DNA from: PALSA-612 sp963742925 | GTDB lineage: Bacteria > Actinomycetota > Thermoleophilia > Gaiellales > Gaiellaceae | NCBI GenBank assembly: GCA_963742925.1 | Contig: CAVUNV010000017.1 | Span: 32,130-96,129 of the forward strand | Direction of reading: 5' to 3' | DNA length: 64,000 nucleotides | Shown here: positions 16,351-24,481 of the stretch, in pieces | Position numbering within the stretch: the stretch's first letter is position 1 | Layout: each line of letters begins with the position of its first letter | The notes under the pieces: model-generated | Told to the model about the DNA's origin: nothing | The model's input: only the letters and a program-made list of their open reading frames with translations | Databases searched by the model: none | Translations under genes and position numbers: made by a program

Positions 16351-17291
16351 GCGACCTCGGGCCTCCCTCTCCGCCGCCCGGCGCCCAGGGAGGCTGGACG
16401 CCGCCGCCCGCCGGAGACGGCGGCGTCGGGGCGGCGAGCGCCGATCCGTACGAGATCCTCGGCGTTCGACGCGATGCATCGGCCGAGGACGTCCGGGCGG
16501 CCTACCAGCACTACGCGGAGACGCATCGCTGGGACACGGATCCCGCGCGCCTGGAGCAGCACAAGCGGGTCGACGCCGCCTACCGGCTGCTGTCGGATCC
16601 GGCGCGCCGCACCGCCTACGACGAGGCGATCGCGCGAGGTGCGCAGCCGAGCTACGGACAACCGCCGCCGCGGCGCCGCTCGCGGAATCCGGTCGACCAC
16701 CTGACGCGCAACCTGCCGCGCCAGTGGCGCATCGCGATCGACTGGGCCGTGACGATCGTCGGCGCGATCCTGATCGTGCTCGCGCTCAAGCAGTGGATCG
16801 TCAACCCGTACCGGATCCCGTCCTCGTCGATGGAGCCGACGCTGCACTGCGCGCGGCCGGGCCGGGGCTGCGAGGCGCATTTCTCCGACCGCGTCCTCGC
16901 GTGCCGCTTCTGCTACTGGTTCTCGGACCCCTCCCGGGGAGACATCGTCGTCTTCAACACGCCGCCGAAGGCGGCCCAGGAGTGCGAGGGCGGCGTCTTC
17001 GTCAAACGTCTGATCGGACTTCCCGGCGAGACCGTGCACGAGGACATCGACGGCTTCATCTACATCGACGGCAAGCGGCTGAAGGAGCCGTACATCCAGC
17101 GTGACCGGCGCCTCGGCGACACCACGCACTTCGACAAGACCTGGCACGTCCCGAAGGGCGACTATTTCTTCATGGGCGACAACCGGTCACAGTCCTGCGA
17201 CTCGCGTGAGTGGGGCCCGGTGCCGAGGGGCAACATCATCGGCAAGGTCTTCTTCGTCTACTGGCCCCCGAACCGCATCGGCTTCAAATAG
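16347..17291 (+). CDS. lepB: signal peptidase I with an N-terminal J-like domain
   Basis: The GTG at 16347 overlaps the trmD stop (GTGA). Residues 1-30 are Pro/Gly-rich; residues 32-96 form a DnaJ-like domain (DPYEILGVRRDASAEDVRAA and KRVDAAYRLLSDPARRTAYD) in which the canonical HPD is replaced by HRWD. A Pro/Arg linker leads to one membrane span (IAIDWAVTIVGAILIVLALK) and the peptidase: Ser in PSSSMEPTL, Lys in FVKRLIGLPGE, GDNRSQSCDSREWG. A four-Cys insert (CARPGRGC, CRFC) sits before RGDIVVF. It should cleave secretory signal peptides on the outer membrane face, while the J-like domain is cytoplasmic. Length 314. Confidence 0.9.
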   Translation: MSDLGPPSPPPGAQGGWTPPPAGDGGVGAASADPYEILGVRRDASAEDVRAAYQHYAETHRWDTDPARLEQHKRVDAAYRLLSDPARRTAYDEAIARGAQPSYGQPPPRRRSRNPVDHLTRNLPRQWRIAIDWAVTIVGAILIVLALKQWIVNPYRIPSSSMEPTLHCARPGRGCEAHFSDRVLACRFCYWFSDPSRGDIVVFNTPPKAAQECEGGVFVKRLIGLPGETVHEDIDGFIYIDGKRLKEPYIQRDRRLGDTTHFDKTWHVPKGDYFFMGDNRSQSCDSREWGPVPRGNIIGKVFFVYWPPNRIGFK

Positions 17292-17388
17292 CGCTGACCA
17301 GCGATCAGCGGTTCCGGTCGGCTGGCCCGCGAGTCGCTGCGGCCATTCGCTAGCATTGGCGGTCGGCCCGGCTCGGGCCACCTCTCTG

Positions 17389-17940
17389 ATGAACGCCATC
17401 GAGACAATCGAGCAGCGTCAGCTGCGCAAGGGCCTGCCGAGGTTCAAGGCGGGAGACAGCGTCCGCGTCCACTTCCGCGTCATCGAGGGCACGCGGTCCC
17501 GTATCCAGGTCTTCGAGGGCGTCGTCATCAAGCGACAGGGCGCGGGCGTCCGCGAGACGTTCACCGTCCGCAAGCAGTCGTTCGGCGTCGGGGTCGAGCG
17601 CACGTTCCCGCTCCATTCACCGAAGATCGAACGCATCGAAGTGATGCAGATCGGTGACGTGAATCGCGCGAAGCTGTACTACCTGCGCGGGAAAGTGGGA
17701 AAGAAGGCGCGCGTCAGGGCCAAGCAGTACGGGGGGAAGCTATCCTCGCCCGATGTCGACGAGCCCCTCGAGGAAGCTTCCGAAGAAGCTCCCGAGGCAG
17801 AAGCCGAGACCGTCGAGGAGCCCGTCGCCCAGCAGCCCGGAGAGCAGCCCGAAGCCTCCGCCGACGAGCAATCCGAGCCCGACGGCGAGCCCGCCGAGGT
17901 CGCGGTCGCGGCCGAAGCGGACGGGCCAGAAGCTTCTTAG
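17389..17940 (+). CDS. rplS: 50S ribosomal protein L19 with a long acidic C-terminal tail
   Basis: The L19 core MNAIETIEQRQLRKGLPRFK to GKVGKKARVRAKQYGGK takes about 118 residues, the usual full length. The frame then continues for some 65 residues that are almost only Glu, Ala, Pro, Asp and Ser (EEASEEAPEAEAETVEEPVA) before TAG at 17940. The tail overlaps the first 188 nt of rnhB in another frame. The start at 17389 was chosen from L19 homology; the upstream extension is a lepB shadow. A TAGCAT box at 17351 suggests a 25-30 nt leader. Confidence 0.93.
   Translation: MNAIETIEQRQLRKGLPRFKAGDSVRVHFRVIEGTRSRIQVFEGVVIKRQGAGVRETFTVRKQSFGVGVERTFPLHSPKIERIEVMQIGDVNRAKLYYLRGKVGKKARVRAKQYGGKLSSPDVDEPLEEASEEAPEAEAETVEEPVAQQPGEQPEASADEQSEPDGEPAEVAVAAEADGPEAS
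17741..17746 (+). promoter_or_regulatory. TATCCT -10 box for leaderless rnhB, inside rplS
   Basis: TATCCT ends 6 nt before the rnhB ATG at 17753 and supports that start, although it lies within the rplS coding region. Confidence 0.45.
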
Positions 17941-18541
17941 CTTCGACCGTCGGATCGGCGCCCGTTACGTCGTCGGCGCCGACGAGGCGGGGCGCGGCTC
18001 GCTCGCCGGCCCGCTGCTGGTCGCCGGCGTCCTGCTCGACTACGCGTCCCTGCGCGGCGCCAAGGTGCGGCCGCTCGCGTTCCTGAACGACTCCAAGCAG
18101 CTGAGCACCGAGCAGCGCGAGGAGCTGTTCCGTGCCGTCGTCGGCTGTGCGGAGGGGATCAGCGTCCGGGCCTTCTCGCCGTCGACGATCGACGGCGCCG
18201 GCCTGCATGTCTGCAACCTCCAGGGTCTCCGCGGCGTCCTGCACGCGCTGACGCCGCCCGGAGAAGTCTGCCTCGTGGACGGATTCCGGCTCGGCCCTTC
18301 CGCTCCCGAGCACACGGCTGTCGTGGACGGTGACGAGCGCAGCGCCGCGATCGCCGCAGCCTCGATCGTCGCCAAGGTCGTTCGTGACCGGCTGATGCGG
18401 CGCATGGACAGCCTCTTCCCGATCTACGGGTTCGCATCGCACGTCGGCTACATCACGCCCGAGCACTCCGCGCGAGTTCGGCGGCACGGGCCTTCCGATC
18501 TGCACCGCCGCTCGTTTCAGGCGCTCTGCTACGCCGTGTGA
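17753..18541 (+). CDS. rnhB: ribonuclease HII with a basic/Pro-Ser N-terminal extension
   Basis: RNase HII removes ribonucleotides from DNA. The catalytic part starts near residue 68 with RRIGARYVVGADEAGRGSLAGP (Asp-Glu of the active site) and has FLNDSKQLS, CLVDGF and SIVAKVVRDRLMRRM. It is preceded by about 65 Ser/Pro/Lys/Arg residues read from the same DNA as the acidic L19 tail. No ATG, GTG or TTG other than 17753 occurs in this frame before the catalytic core, and a TATCCT box lies 6 nt upstream. Its stop overlaps the yraN start (GTGA). Confidence 0.92.
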   Translation: MSTSPSRKLPKKLPRQKPRPSRSPSPSSPESSPKPPPTSNPSPTASPPRSRSRPKRTGQKLLSFDRRIGARYVVGADEAGRGSLAGPLLVAGVLLDYASLRGAKVRPLAFLNDSKQLSTEQREELFRAVVGCAEGISVRAFSPSTIDGAGLHVCNLQGLRGVLHALTPPGEVCLVDGFRLGPSAPEHTAVVDGDERSAAIAAASIVAKVVRDRLMRRMDSLFPIYGFASHVGYITPEHSARVRRHGPSDLHRRSFQALCYAV

Positions 18542-18879
18542 GGAACGAGGCCGAGAGGCAGGCGCTGTGGCACTACAGGTTGCGCGGCTACCGGATCCTG
18601 GCGACCAACGCGTGGGCCGGCGGCAACGAGATCGACCTGATCGCACGCCGCGGAGGCCGGATCGTCTTTTGCGAGGTCAAGTCGAAGGAGGGCGTGGGGC
18701 GGGGCGATCCGCTCGAGATGGTCGGGCCGGAGAAGCAGCGCCGCCTGCGCCGTGCCGCCGAGACCTGGCTCGCGACCCGGCCCGAGCTCGCCCGCCTGGA
18801 GGCGACCTTCGACGTCGTCGCCGTGCGCGAGGGAAGGCTGGAACGGATCCGGGACGCGTTCGCCCCTTCCCTGAAGTAG
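18538..18879 (+). CDS. yraN: YraN/UPF0102 family nuclease-like protein
   Basis: This 113-residue protein has the UPF0102 signature NAWAGGNEIDLIARRGGRIV followed by FCEVKSKEG, i.e. the D-(x)n-E-V-K core of a RecB-like nuclease fold. Function is unclear; it is often next to rnhB and dprA/comM, as here. The GTG start overlaps the rnhB TGA by 4 nt. Confidence 0.9.
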   Translation: MRNEAERQALWHYRLRGYRILATNAWAGGNEIDLIARRGGRIVFCEVKSKEGVGRGDPLEMVGPEKQRRLRRAAETWLATRPELARLEATFDVVAVREGRLERIRDAFAPSLK

Positions 18880-18897
18880 CAAGGTCTGTCCGCAGTG

Positions 18898-18926
18898 GCT
18901 GAGACCGGGCGAAGCCCGGCCTCAGC
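18898..18926 (+). terminator. hairpin after yraN
   Basis: A 13-bp stem with one mismatch (GCTGAGACCGGGC / GCCCGGCCTCAGC) and a GAA loop starts 18 nt after the yraN stop. No clear T-run follows. It marks the end of the housekeeping block. Confidence 0.6.
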
Positions 18927-19086
18927 TCCGGGCCGCCTCGGGGCAGCGATCTTGTGCGAAGTGTGTCGAAACTCTCGCACAGCCCTGATCACGTAGAGCG
19001 TAGCTCGCTGCGGGCGAGCCAGGAAGGGGCCTCGCTCGCTCTGACGAAAGAAGGGTCCTCGCCATCGACCCCGTATTGCGAGGATC

Positions 19087-20227
19087 ATGCCGAAGACTCA
19101 AGAGGCGCTCTACGCGACGCTGGACCTCGACCTGTCGTGGTCCGAGCGGGAGCTGCCCGAGCGGGAGCGGACGAAGCACGTCCACAGGCTGCATCCCTAC
19201 CTCGGCAAGTTCATCCCGCAGCTCGTCGAGGTGCTGCTCGGGCGGTACGTGCCGGCCGGCGGGCGCGTGCTCGACCCGTTCGCGGGCTCGGGGACGACGC
19301 TCGTCCAGGCGCTCGAGTCGGGCTACGCAGCGACCGGCGGAGACCTGGCTGCGTTCAACTGCCTCCTGATGCGCGTCAAGACGGCCCGCTACAACGAGTT
19401 CACGCTCGAGAAGGAGCTCCGCGACGCGGTCGGCCGCCTCGAGGGTCAGAGCGGGGTCAGAGCAGGGTCAGACCGGGGTCAGACACTGCTCGGTGGCTAC
19501 GTCGGCCAGTGGTTCGCGCCGCAGGCGGCGGCCGACCTGCTCGGCTGGCGGGCGCTCGTCGACGAGTACGAGCACGCGGACGTCATGCGCGTCGTGCTCG
19601 CCCGCGCCGCCCGCTCGGCGCGGCTGACCACCCACTTCGATCTCGACTTCCCGCGCGTGCCCCAGCACGAGCCCTACTGGTGCTACAAGCACCGGCGCAC
19701 CTGCCGTCCGGTCGACCACGCGTCCCACTTCCTGCGGCGCTACGCGCTCGACACGCTGGCCCGGATCAAGGGGTTCGCGCGCGTCCGTGCTCGCGGGCGA
19801 GACGCTCTCGTGCTGCACGGCGACTCGCGCGAGCTCGGCTGGGACGGGCCCTTCGACGCCGTGATCACGTCGCCCCCGTACCCGGGCCTGATCGACTACC
19901 ACGAGCAGCATCGCTACGCGTACGAGCTGCTCGGCCTCGACGACCGGCGCGAGCGCGAGATCGGCGCGGCCGCGGCCGGGACGAGCAAGGCGGCGCTCGC
20001 CGCCTACACGGAGGGCATCGCCGCCGCGCTCCGGAACGCCGCGGGCACGCTTCGCCGCAGCGGCCCCAGTACTGATCGTCGTCAACGACCGGCGCGACCT
20101 CTACCCGGAGATCCTGGAGCGAGCAGGCCTGCGGCTCGAGGAGCGGCTCCGGCGCCACGTCAACCGGCGCACCGGTCGGCGGGCGGGCGAGTTCTTCGAA
20201 GACGTCCTGGTCGCCGTGCCTGAATAG
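19087..20227 (+). CDS. N4/N6-type DNA methyltransferase (frameshifted in this sequence)
   Basis: The protein has the AdoMet motif VLDPFAGSGTTLVQALESGY near residue 62 and the catalytic motif FDAVITSPPYPGLIDYHEQH near residue 257, the order of beta-class amino-methyltransferases. One extra C in CCCC at 20064-20067 shifts the frame; restoring it gives LIVVNDRRDLYPEILERAGL to the stop at 20227 and 379 residues. No restriction partner is adjacent, so an orphan methylase is likely. A run of four GGGTCAGA repeats lies inside the gene. Confidence 0.8.
19443..19483 (+). repeat. four GGGTCAGA repeats with an 11-nt period
   Basis: GGGTCAGA occurs at 19443, 19454, 19465 and 19476, spaced exactly 11 nt, within the methylase gene. 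They encode a variable-looking stretch EGQSGVRAGSDRGQTLLGG. The same core occurs in palindromes near 31.15 kb. Confidence 0.7.
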
Positions 20228-20264
20228 CGGCACTTCCGGCACAGACACGTCACACGACGCGGGC

Positions 20265-20270
20265 TAGCGT
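20265..20270 (+). promoter_or_regulatory. TAGCGT -10 box for leaderless comM/yifB
   Basis: TAGCGT ends 6 nt before the GTG at 20277; no ribosome-binding site is present. Confidence 0.5.
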
Positions 20271-20276
20271 CGAGAC

Positions 20277-21740
20277 GTGCTCGGGCGGACGGTCACGCAT
20301 GCGCTCGTCGGACTCGAGGCGCGCCGCGTCGAGGTCGAGGCCCACCTCCAGCTCGGCGTGCCCGGCTTCGCGATCGTCGGCCTCGCCGACCGTGCCTGCC
20401 AGGAGGCGAAGGAGCGCGTCCGGGTCGGAATCGCGTCCGCCGAGCTCGAGTGGCCGGTCCGGCGGATCACCGTCAACCTCGCGCCGGCCGGGCTCCGCAA
20501 GGAGGGCTCCGGCTTCGACCTGCCGATCGCACTCGCCATCCTCGCCGCGTCGCGGCAGATTCCCGAGACCGCTCTCGCCGCTCACGCCGCTCTCGGCGAG
20601 CTGGCGCTGGACGGCCGTGTTCGCCCGGTCGGCGGCGTGCTCGCGGCGGCGGAAGGAGCCCGCCGGGCCGGCTTCACGCGGCTCCTCTGCGCAGCCGAGT
20701 CGACCCCCGAGGCGGAGCTGGCCGGCGTCGAAGCCGTGCCACTGCGGCATCTGGCCGAGGCAGTTGCCTATCTCCGCGGCGAAGGCGAGCCGCCGCCGTA
20801 CACGCCGCCCGCGAACGGGAGGCCGACAGCGGCCGCGCACCCCGATCTCGCCGACGTCCGCGGCCAGGAGCGGGCGCGGCGAGCACTCGAGATCGCCGCC
20901 GCCGGCGGGCACAACCTGCTCCTCGGCGGTCCACCCGGCACCGGCAAGACGATGCTCGCACGGCGCCTCCCGGGGATCCTGCCTCCGCTCGCGCCCGACC
21001 AGGCCCTCGAGGTCACCCGCATCCACTCCGTCGCCGGGATGTTGCTCCCCGGCCGCCCGCTGATCACGGAGCCGCCCTTCCGCGCGCCACACCACTCGGC
21101 CTCGACGGCGGCGATCGTCGGGGGCGGGCCGGGGCCGCGGCCCGGTGAGGCGAGCCTCGCGCACCGCGGCGTGCTGCTCCTCGACGAGCTGCCGGAGTTC
21201 ATGCGGCCGGCGCTCGAATCGCTCCGCCAGCCGCTCGAGGACGGCGTCGTGAGCATCGCCCGCGCGGCGGGCCAGGCGCTGTTCCCGGCGCGCTTCCAGC
21301 TCGTCGCGACGATGAACCTCTGCCCCTGCGGAGCGCGCGGCGACCCCGGAGCGGAGTGCTCCTGCTCGCCTCAACGCCTCGCGGCGTTCCGGGACAAGCT
21401 CTCGCGGGCGCTCCTCGACCGCTTCGACCTCGTCGTCACCGTGCCGCGACCCCGCGGCGTCGAGCTTGCCGCCGGGCCGTCGGAGGCCTCCACGCCGGTG
21501 CGGGAGCGCGTGTGCGCGGCGCGTGCCCGGCTGCGCGCGAAGGTGCCGCGGCGAACGACGGAGGCCGACGAGCTGCTGACGCGCGCCGTCGAGCGATTGC
21601 CGCTCTCCGGCCGGGGTCGAGCCCGGGTGGCGAGATCGGCGCAGACGATCGCGGCGCTGGCCGGAAAGGACGAGGTTCTGCCCGAGCACGTGTCGGAGGC
21701 GCTGTCGTATCGCACGCCGTCGGAGCTGCAGCAGTCATGA
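20277..21740 (+). CDS. comM: YifB/ComM family Mg-chelatase-like AAA ATPase
   Basis: The 487-residue protein has the N-terminal ChlI/Lon-S16-like domain (VEAHLQLGVPGFAIVGLADR), Walker A GGPPGTGKTMLARRLPGILP near residue 220, Walker B GVLLLDELPEF and the CPCG...CSC cysteine segment. ComM homologues act as helicases in branch migration during natural transformation. It overlaps dprA (ATGA), another transformation gene, so the pair suggests DNA uptake/processing. The GTG start follows a TAGCGT box. Confidence 0.94.
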   Translation: MLGRTVTHALVGLEARRVEVEAHLQLGVPGFAIVGLADRACQEAKERVRVGIASAELEWPVRRITVNLAPAGLRKEGSGFDLPIALAILAASRQIPETALAAHAALGELALDGRVRPVGGVLAAAEGARRAGFTRLLCAAESTPEAELAGVEAVPLRHLAEAVAYLRGEGEPPPYTPPANGRPTAAAHPDLADVRGQERARRALEIAAAGGHNLLLGGPPGTGKTMLARRLPGILPPLAPDQALEVTRIHSVAGMLLPGRPLITEPPFRAPHHSASTAAIVGGGPGPRPGEASLAHRGVLLLDELPEFMRPALESLRQPLEDGVVSIARAAGQALFPARFQLVATMNLCPCGARGDPGAECSCSPQRLAAFRDKLSRALLDRFDLVVTVPRPRGVELAAGPSEASTPVRERVCAARARLRAKVPRRTTEADELLTRAVERLPLSGRGRARVARSAQTIAALAGKDEVLPEHVSEALSYRTPSELQQS

Positions 21741-22753
21741 CCGAGCTCGCCCTTGCGGCCTTCGCAGCGCACACCGACTCGCATCTCGTGTCCGCGCCGC
21801 GCGGGGAGCGTTTCGCCCGCTTCCAGCGGGAGTTCGACGAGCGCTCCTATCTCGCCGACCTGGACAGGCGCGGGCTCCGCTGGCTGCCGCGCTCGTCTCG
21901 CCGATTCCCGTCTGCCCTCGCGGCGATCTTCGACGCGCCGGCGGGCCTCTTCGTGCGCGGCCGCGCTGACCTCGACCTCCTCGACCGCCCCGCCGTGGCG
22001 ATCGTCGGCGCCCGCTCGTGCTCGTCGTACGGCGCCGACGTGGCGCGCATGCTCGGTCGCGAGCTCGCCGCCGCGGGGCTCGTCGTCGTCAGCGGCCTCG
22101 CGCGGGGAGTCGACGGTCACGCGCATCGCGGTGCTCTCGATGCCGGCGGTCTGACCGTCGCTGTGCTCGGCTGCGGCATCGACCGGGACTATCCCGCCGC
22201 GCACGGGGAGCTCGCGGGCCGGATCGCCGAGCGGGGGCTCGTCGTCTCGGAGTACGCGCCGGGCGTCGAGCCGGCTCCGTGGCGCTTCCCGGCCCGGAAC
22301 CGCATCATCGCCGGGCTCGCCCAGGCGACCGTCGTCGTGGAGGCACGCGAGCGGAGCGGCGCGCTGATCACGGCCGATCTCGCGCTCGAGGAAGGACGCG
22401 AGGTGCTGGCCGTTCCTGGCGAGATCACCTCCGCGCTGTCGGCCGGCTCGAACCGGCTGCTGCGAAGCGGTGCGGCTGCCCTCACCTGCTCTGCCGACGT
22501 GCTCGAGGTGTTCGGGATCGAGCCCGAAGCCGCCCCGCCCCCGCCCGAGCTGAGCTCCACCGCGTCGCGGATCGTCGCGCGCCTCGAGGTCGAGCCGGCG
22601 GGCGCGGACGCGCTCGCGAGGGTGCTCGAGCTCGACGCGGGCGAGCTCGCCGCGGCTCTTACGGAGCTCGAGCTCGCAGGCGTAGTGTCCGAAAGAGACG
22701 GTTTCTTTCGGCTGGCGGCCGCCCTAGGATGTCGTCGTGACCGAGCCGACTGA
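21737..22753 (+). CDS. dprA: DNA-processing protein DprA
   Basis: DprA loads RecA on incoming single-stranded DNA. The Rossmann-like core has AVAIVGARSCSSYGADVARM, VVSGLARGVDGHAHRGAL and FPARNRIIAGLA, then a C-terminal winged-helix-like DML1 region. The protein has 338 residues from the ATG at 21737, which overlaps the comM stop. The last 17 nt overlap the next gene. Confidence 0.94.
   Translation: MTELALAAFAAHTDSHLVSAPRGERFARFQREFDERSYLADLDRRGLRWLPRSSRRFPSALAAIFDAPAGLFVRGRADLDLLDRPAVAIVGARSCSSYGADVARMLGRELAAAGLVVVSGLARGVDGHAHRGALDAGGLTVAVLGCGIDRDYPAAHGELAGRIAERGLVVSEYAPGVEPAPWRFPARNRIIAGLAQATVVVEARERSGALITADLALEEGREVLAVPGEITSALSAGSNRLLRSGAAALTCSADVLEVFGIEPEAAPPPPELSSTASRIVARLEVEPAGADALARVLELDAGELAAALTELELAGVVSERDGFFRLAAALGCRRDRAD
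22725..22730 (+). promoter_or_regulatory. TAGGAT -10 box within the end of dprA
   Basis: TAGGAT ends 6 nt before the GTG at 22737 of the next gene, suggesting its own leaderless transcript. Confidence 0.45.
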
Positions 22754-23360
22754 GCGGGCGAGGCAGATCCGGCGGATCGCGCCCTACACCATGCACTGGT
22801 CGGTCGCCGACGACCGCATCGGCGGTGTGCAGAGCGACTCCTACGCGCTGCACACGAAATCCGGCGTGATCTTCGTCGACCCGCTGCCGATGACCCACGC
22901 GGCGGCCGAGCAGTTCCCCTCGGTCGCGTTCGCGCTGCTGACCAGGGGCTGCCATCAGCGCTCGTCATGGCGCTACCGGCGGGAGCACGGCGCGCGGGTC
23001 GTGGCGCCGCGCGGCTCCTGGGGCCTGCTCACGGAGCCGGACCAGCACTACACGGACGGAACGCGGCTCCCGGCGGGCTTCCAGCAGATCCGCACTCCCG
23101 GGCCGGAGTACAACCACTTCGCACTCTTCCGGCCGGGTGAGCCGTCCATCCTCTTCATCGGCGACCTCGTGCGCCGGCGTGACTCGTCCGCTCCGCTCGA
23201 GCTGGCCGCGGTTGAGGATGGGCTCGCACCCGGCATCGCGCGGAAGAGCCTCGAGAAGCTGCTCGAGCTCGATTTCGAGCTCCTCTGCCTCTCGCACGGC
23301 GGGTACATCGACGACGACCCCCGGGGCGCGCTGCAGGAGCTCCTCGAGCTCGCGGCGTGA
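22737..23360 (+). CDS. metallo-beta-lactamase-fold protein without the usual metal motif
   Basis: The 207-residue protein has the MBL order of strands (SYALHTKSGVIFVDPLPMTH, ILFIGDLVRRRD, LLCLSHGGYIDDDP) but at the place of HxHxDH it has LLTRGCHQRSSWRYRREHGA. It may therefore have lost hydrolase activity or use another site. The start overlaps dprA by 17 nt and the end overlaps the FAD oxidoreductase (GTGA). Substrate unknown. Confidence 0.7.
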   Translation: MTEPTERARQIRRIAPYTMHWSVADDRIGGVQSDSYALHTKSGVIFVDPLPMTHAAAEQFPSVAFALLTRGCHQRSSWRYRREHGARVVAPRGSWGLLTEPDQHYTDGTRLPAGFQQIRTPGPEYNHFALFRPGEPSILFIGDLVRRRDSSAPLELAAVEDGLAPGIARKSLEKLLELDFELLCLSHGGYIDDDPRGALQELLELAA

Positions 23361-24481
23361 GCTCCTCGTACTGGCTCGAAGAGCCGCCTCCGGCGCGGCC
23401 CGAGCGCCGCCTGGACGGGCCGGTGGACGTGGCGATCGTCGGCGCGGGCGTCACCGGCTGCGCGTGCGCCCGCGTGCTGGCGGAGGCGGGCCTGCGCGTG
23501 CGGGTGCACGAGGCTCGGCGGGTCGCGGAGGGAGCCAGCGGACGGAACGGCGGGTTCGCCCTCCGCGGCGGCGCGGCGCCGTACGACGTCAGCGTCGAGT
23601 CGATCGGCCGGGAGCGCACGGCTGCATACTGGAGCTCGACCGAGCAAGCCCTCGACCGCATCGAAGCCCTGGCCGGCGACGCGTTCGTGCGGACCGGCAG
23701 CCTCCGCCTCGCGGCCGACGAAGACGAGCGCGAGCAGCTCCGCGCCGAATACGAGCTGCTGCGCGAGGACGGTTTCGCCGCCGAGTGGCGGGAAGAGCTC
23801 GGCGCGCCGCTCCATCCGTTGTTCTCCGCGGCGATCTTCCACCCCGTCGACGCCGCGCTCCAACCCGCGCGCTGGGTGCGCCGGCTGGCCGGGCTGGCCG
23901 CCGCGGCGGGCGCGGAGATCCGCGAGGGAGACCGGGTCGGGTCCGTCAACGAGCTGGACGCAGGCCAGGTGGTGATCGCGACCGACGGCTACCCGAGCGG
24001 CCTGCTCGGACCGCTCGAAGGCCTGATCATCCCGACGCGCGGGCAGATGATCGCGACCGAGCCGATCCCAGAGCGGCTGTTCGACTGCCCGCACTACAGC
24101 CGTCACGGCTTCGACTACTGGCAGCAGCGCGACGACGGCCGGATCCTCGCGGGCGGCTTCCGCGACACGGCCCTCGACAACGAGTTCACGACCAGCGAGG
24201 AGACGACCCCCGAGATCCAGCGCTCACTCGAGAGCCTCGTCGGCGACCTGGTCGGCTGGCCGGTCGTGGCGACGCACCGCTGGGCGGGCTCGTTCGGCTT
24301 CGTGCCCGACTTCATGCCGGTCGTCGGGCGCGTGCCGGGTGAGGACGGGCTCTGGGTGGCAGGCGGCTACTCGGGGCACGGGATGGTGCTCGGGTTCCTG
24401 TGCGGCGAGCTGGTCGCGAACGCGATCCTCGGCCACGAGGCGCCGGGCCTCGACCTGTTCGACCCTGCGCGGTTGCTCTAG
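23357..24481 (+). CDS. DadA/glycine-oxidase-type FAD-dependent oxidoreductase
   Basis: The 374-residue protein has the dinucleotide motif DVAIVGAGVTGCACARVLAE near residue 25 and GASGRNGGFALRGGA, typical of D-amino-acid/glycine/sarcosine oxidases, and a C-terminal LWVAGGYSGHGMVLGFLCGE. It probably oxidises an amine or amino acid with FAD. The GTG start overlaps the preceding stop by 4 nt; a cupin gene follows directly, suggesting a small operon. Confidence 0.88.
   Translation: MSSSYWLEEPPPARPERRLDGPVDVAIVGAGVTGCACARVLAEAGLRVRVHEARRVAEGASGRNGGFALRGGAAPYDVSVESIGRERTAAYWSSTEQALDRIEALAGDAFVRTGSLRLAADEDEREQLRAEYELLREDGFAAEWREELGAPLHPLFSAAIFHPVDAALQPARWVRRLAGLAAAAGAEIREGDRVGSVNELDAGQVVIATDGYPSGLLGPLEGLIIPTRGQMIATEPIPERLFDCPHYSRHGFDYWQQRDDGRILAGGFRDTALDNEFTTSEETTPEIQRSLESLVGDLVGWPVVATHRWAGSFGFVPDFMPVVGRVPGEDGLWVAGGYSGHGMVLGFLCGELVANAILGHEAPGLDLFDPARLL

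Noticed and set aside
19443..19483. CRISPR-like array
   Set aside because: Units are 8 nt with 3-nt spacers, inside a gene, and no cas genes are present.
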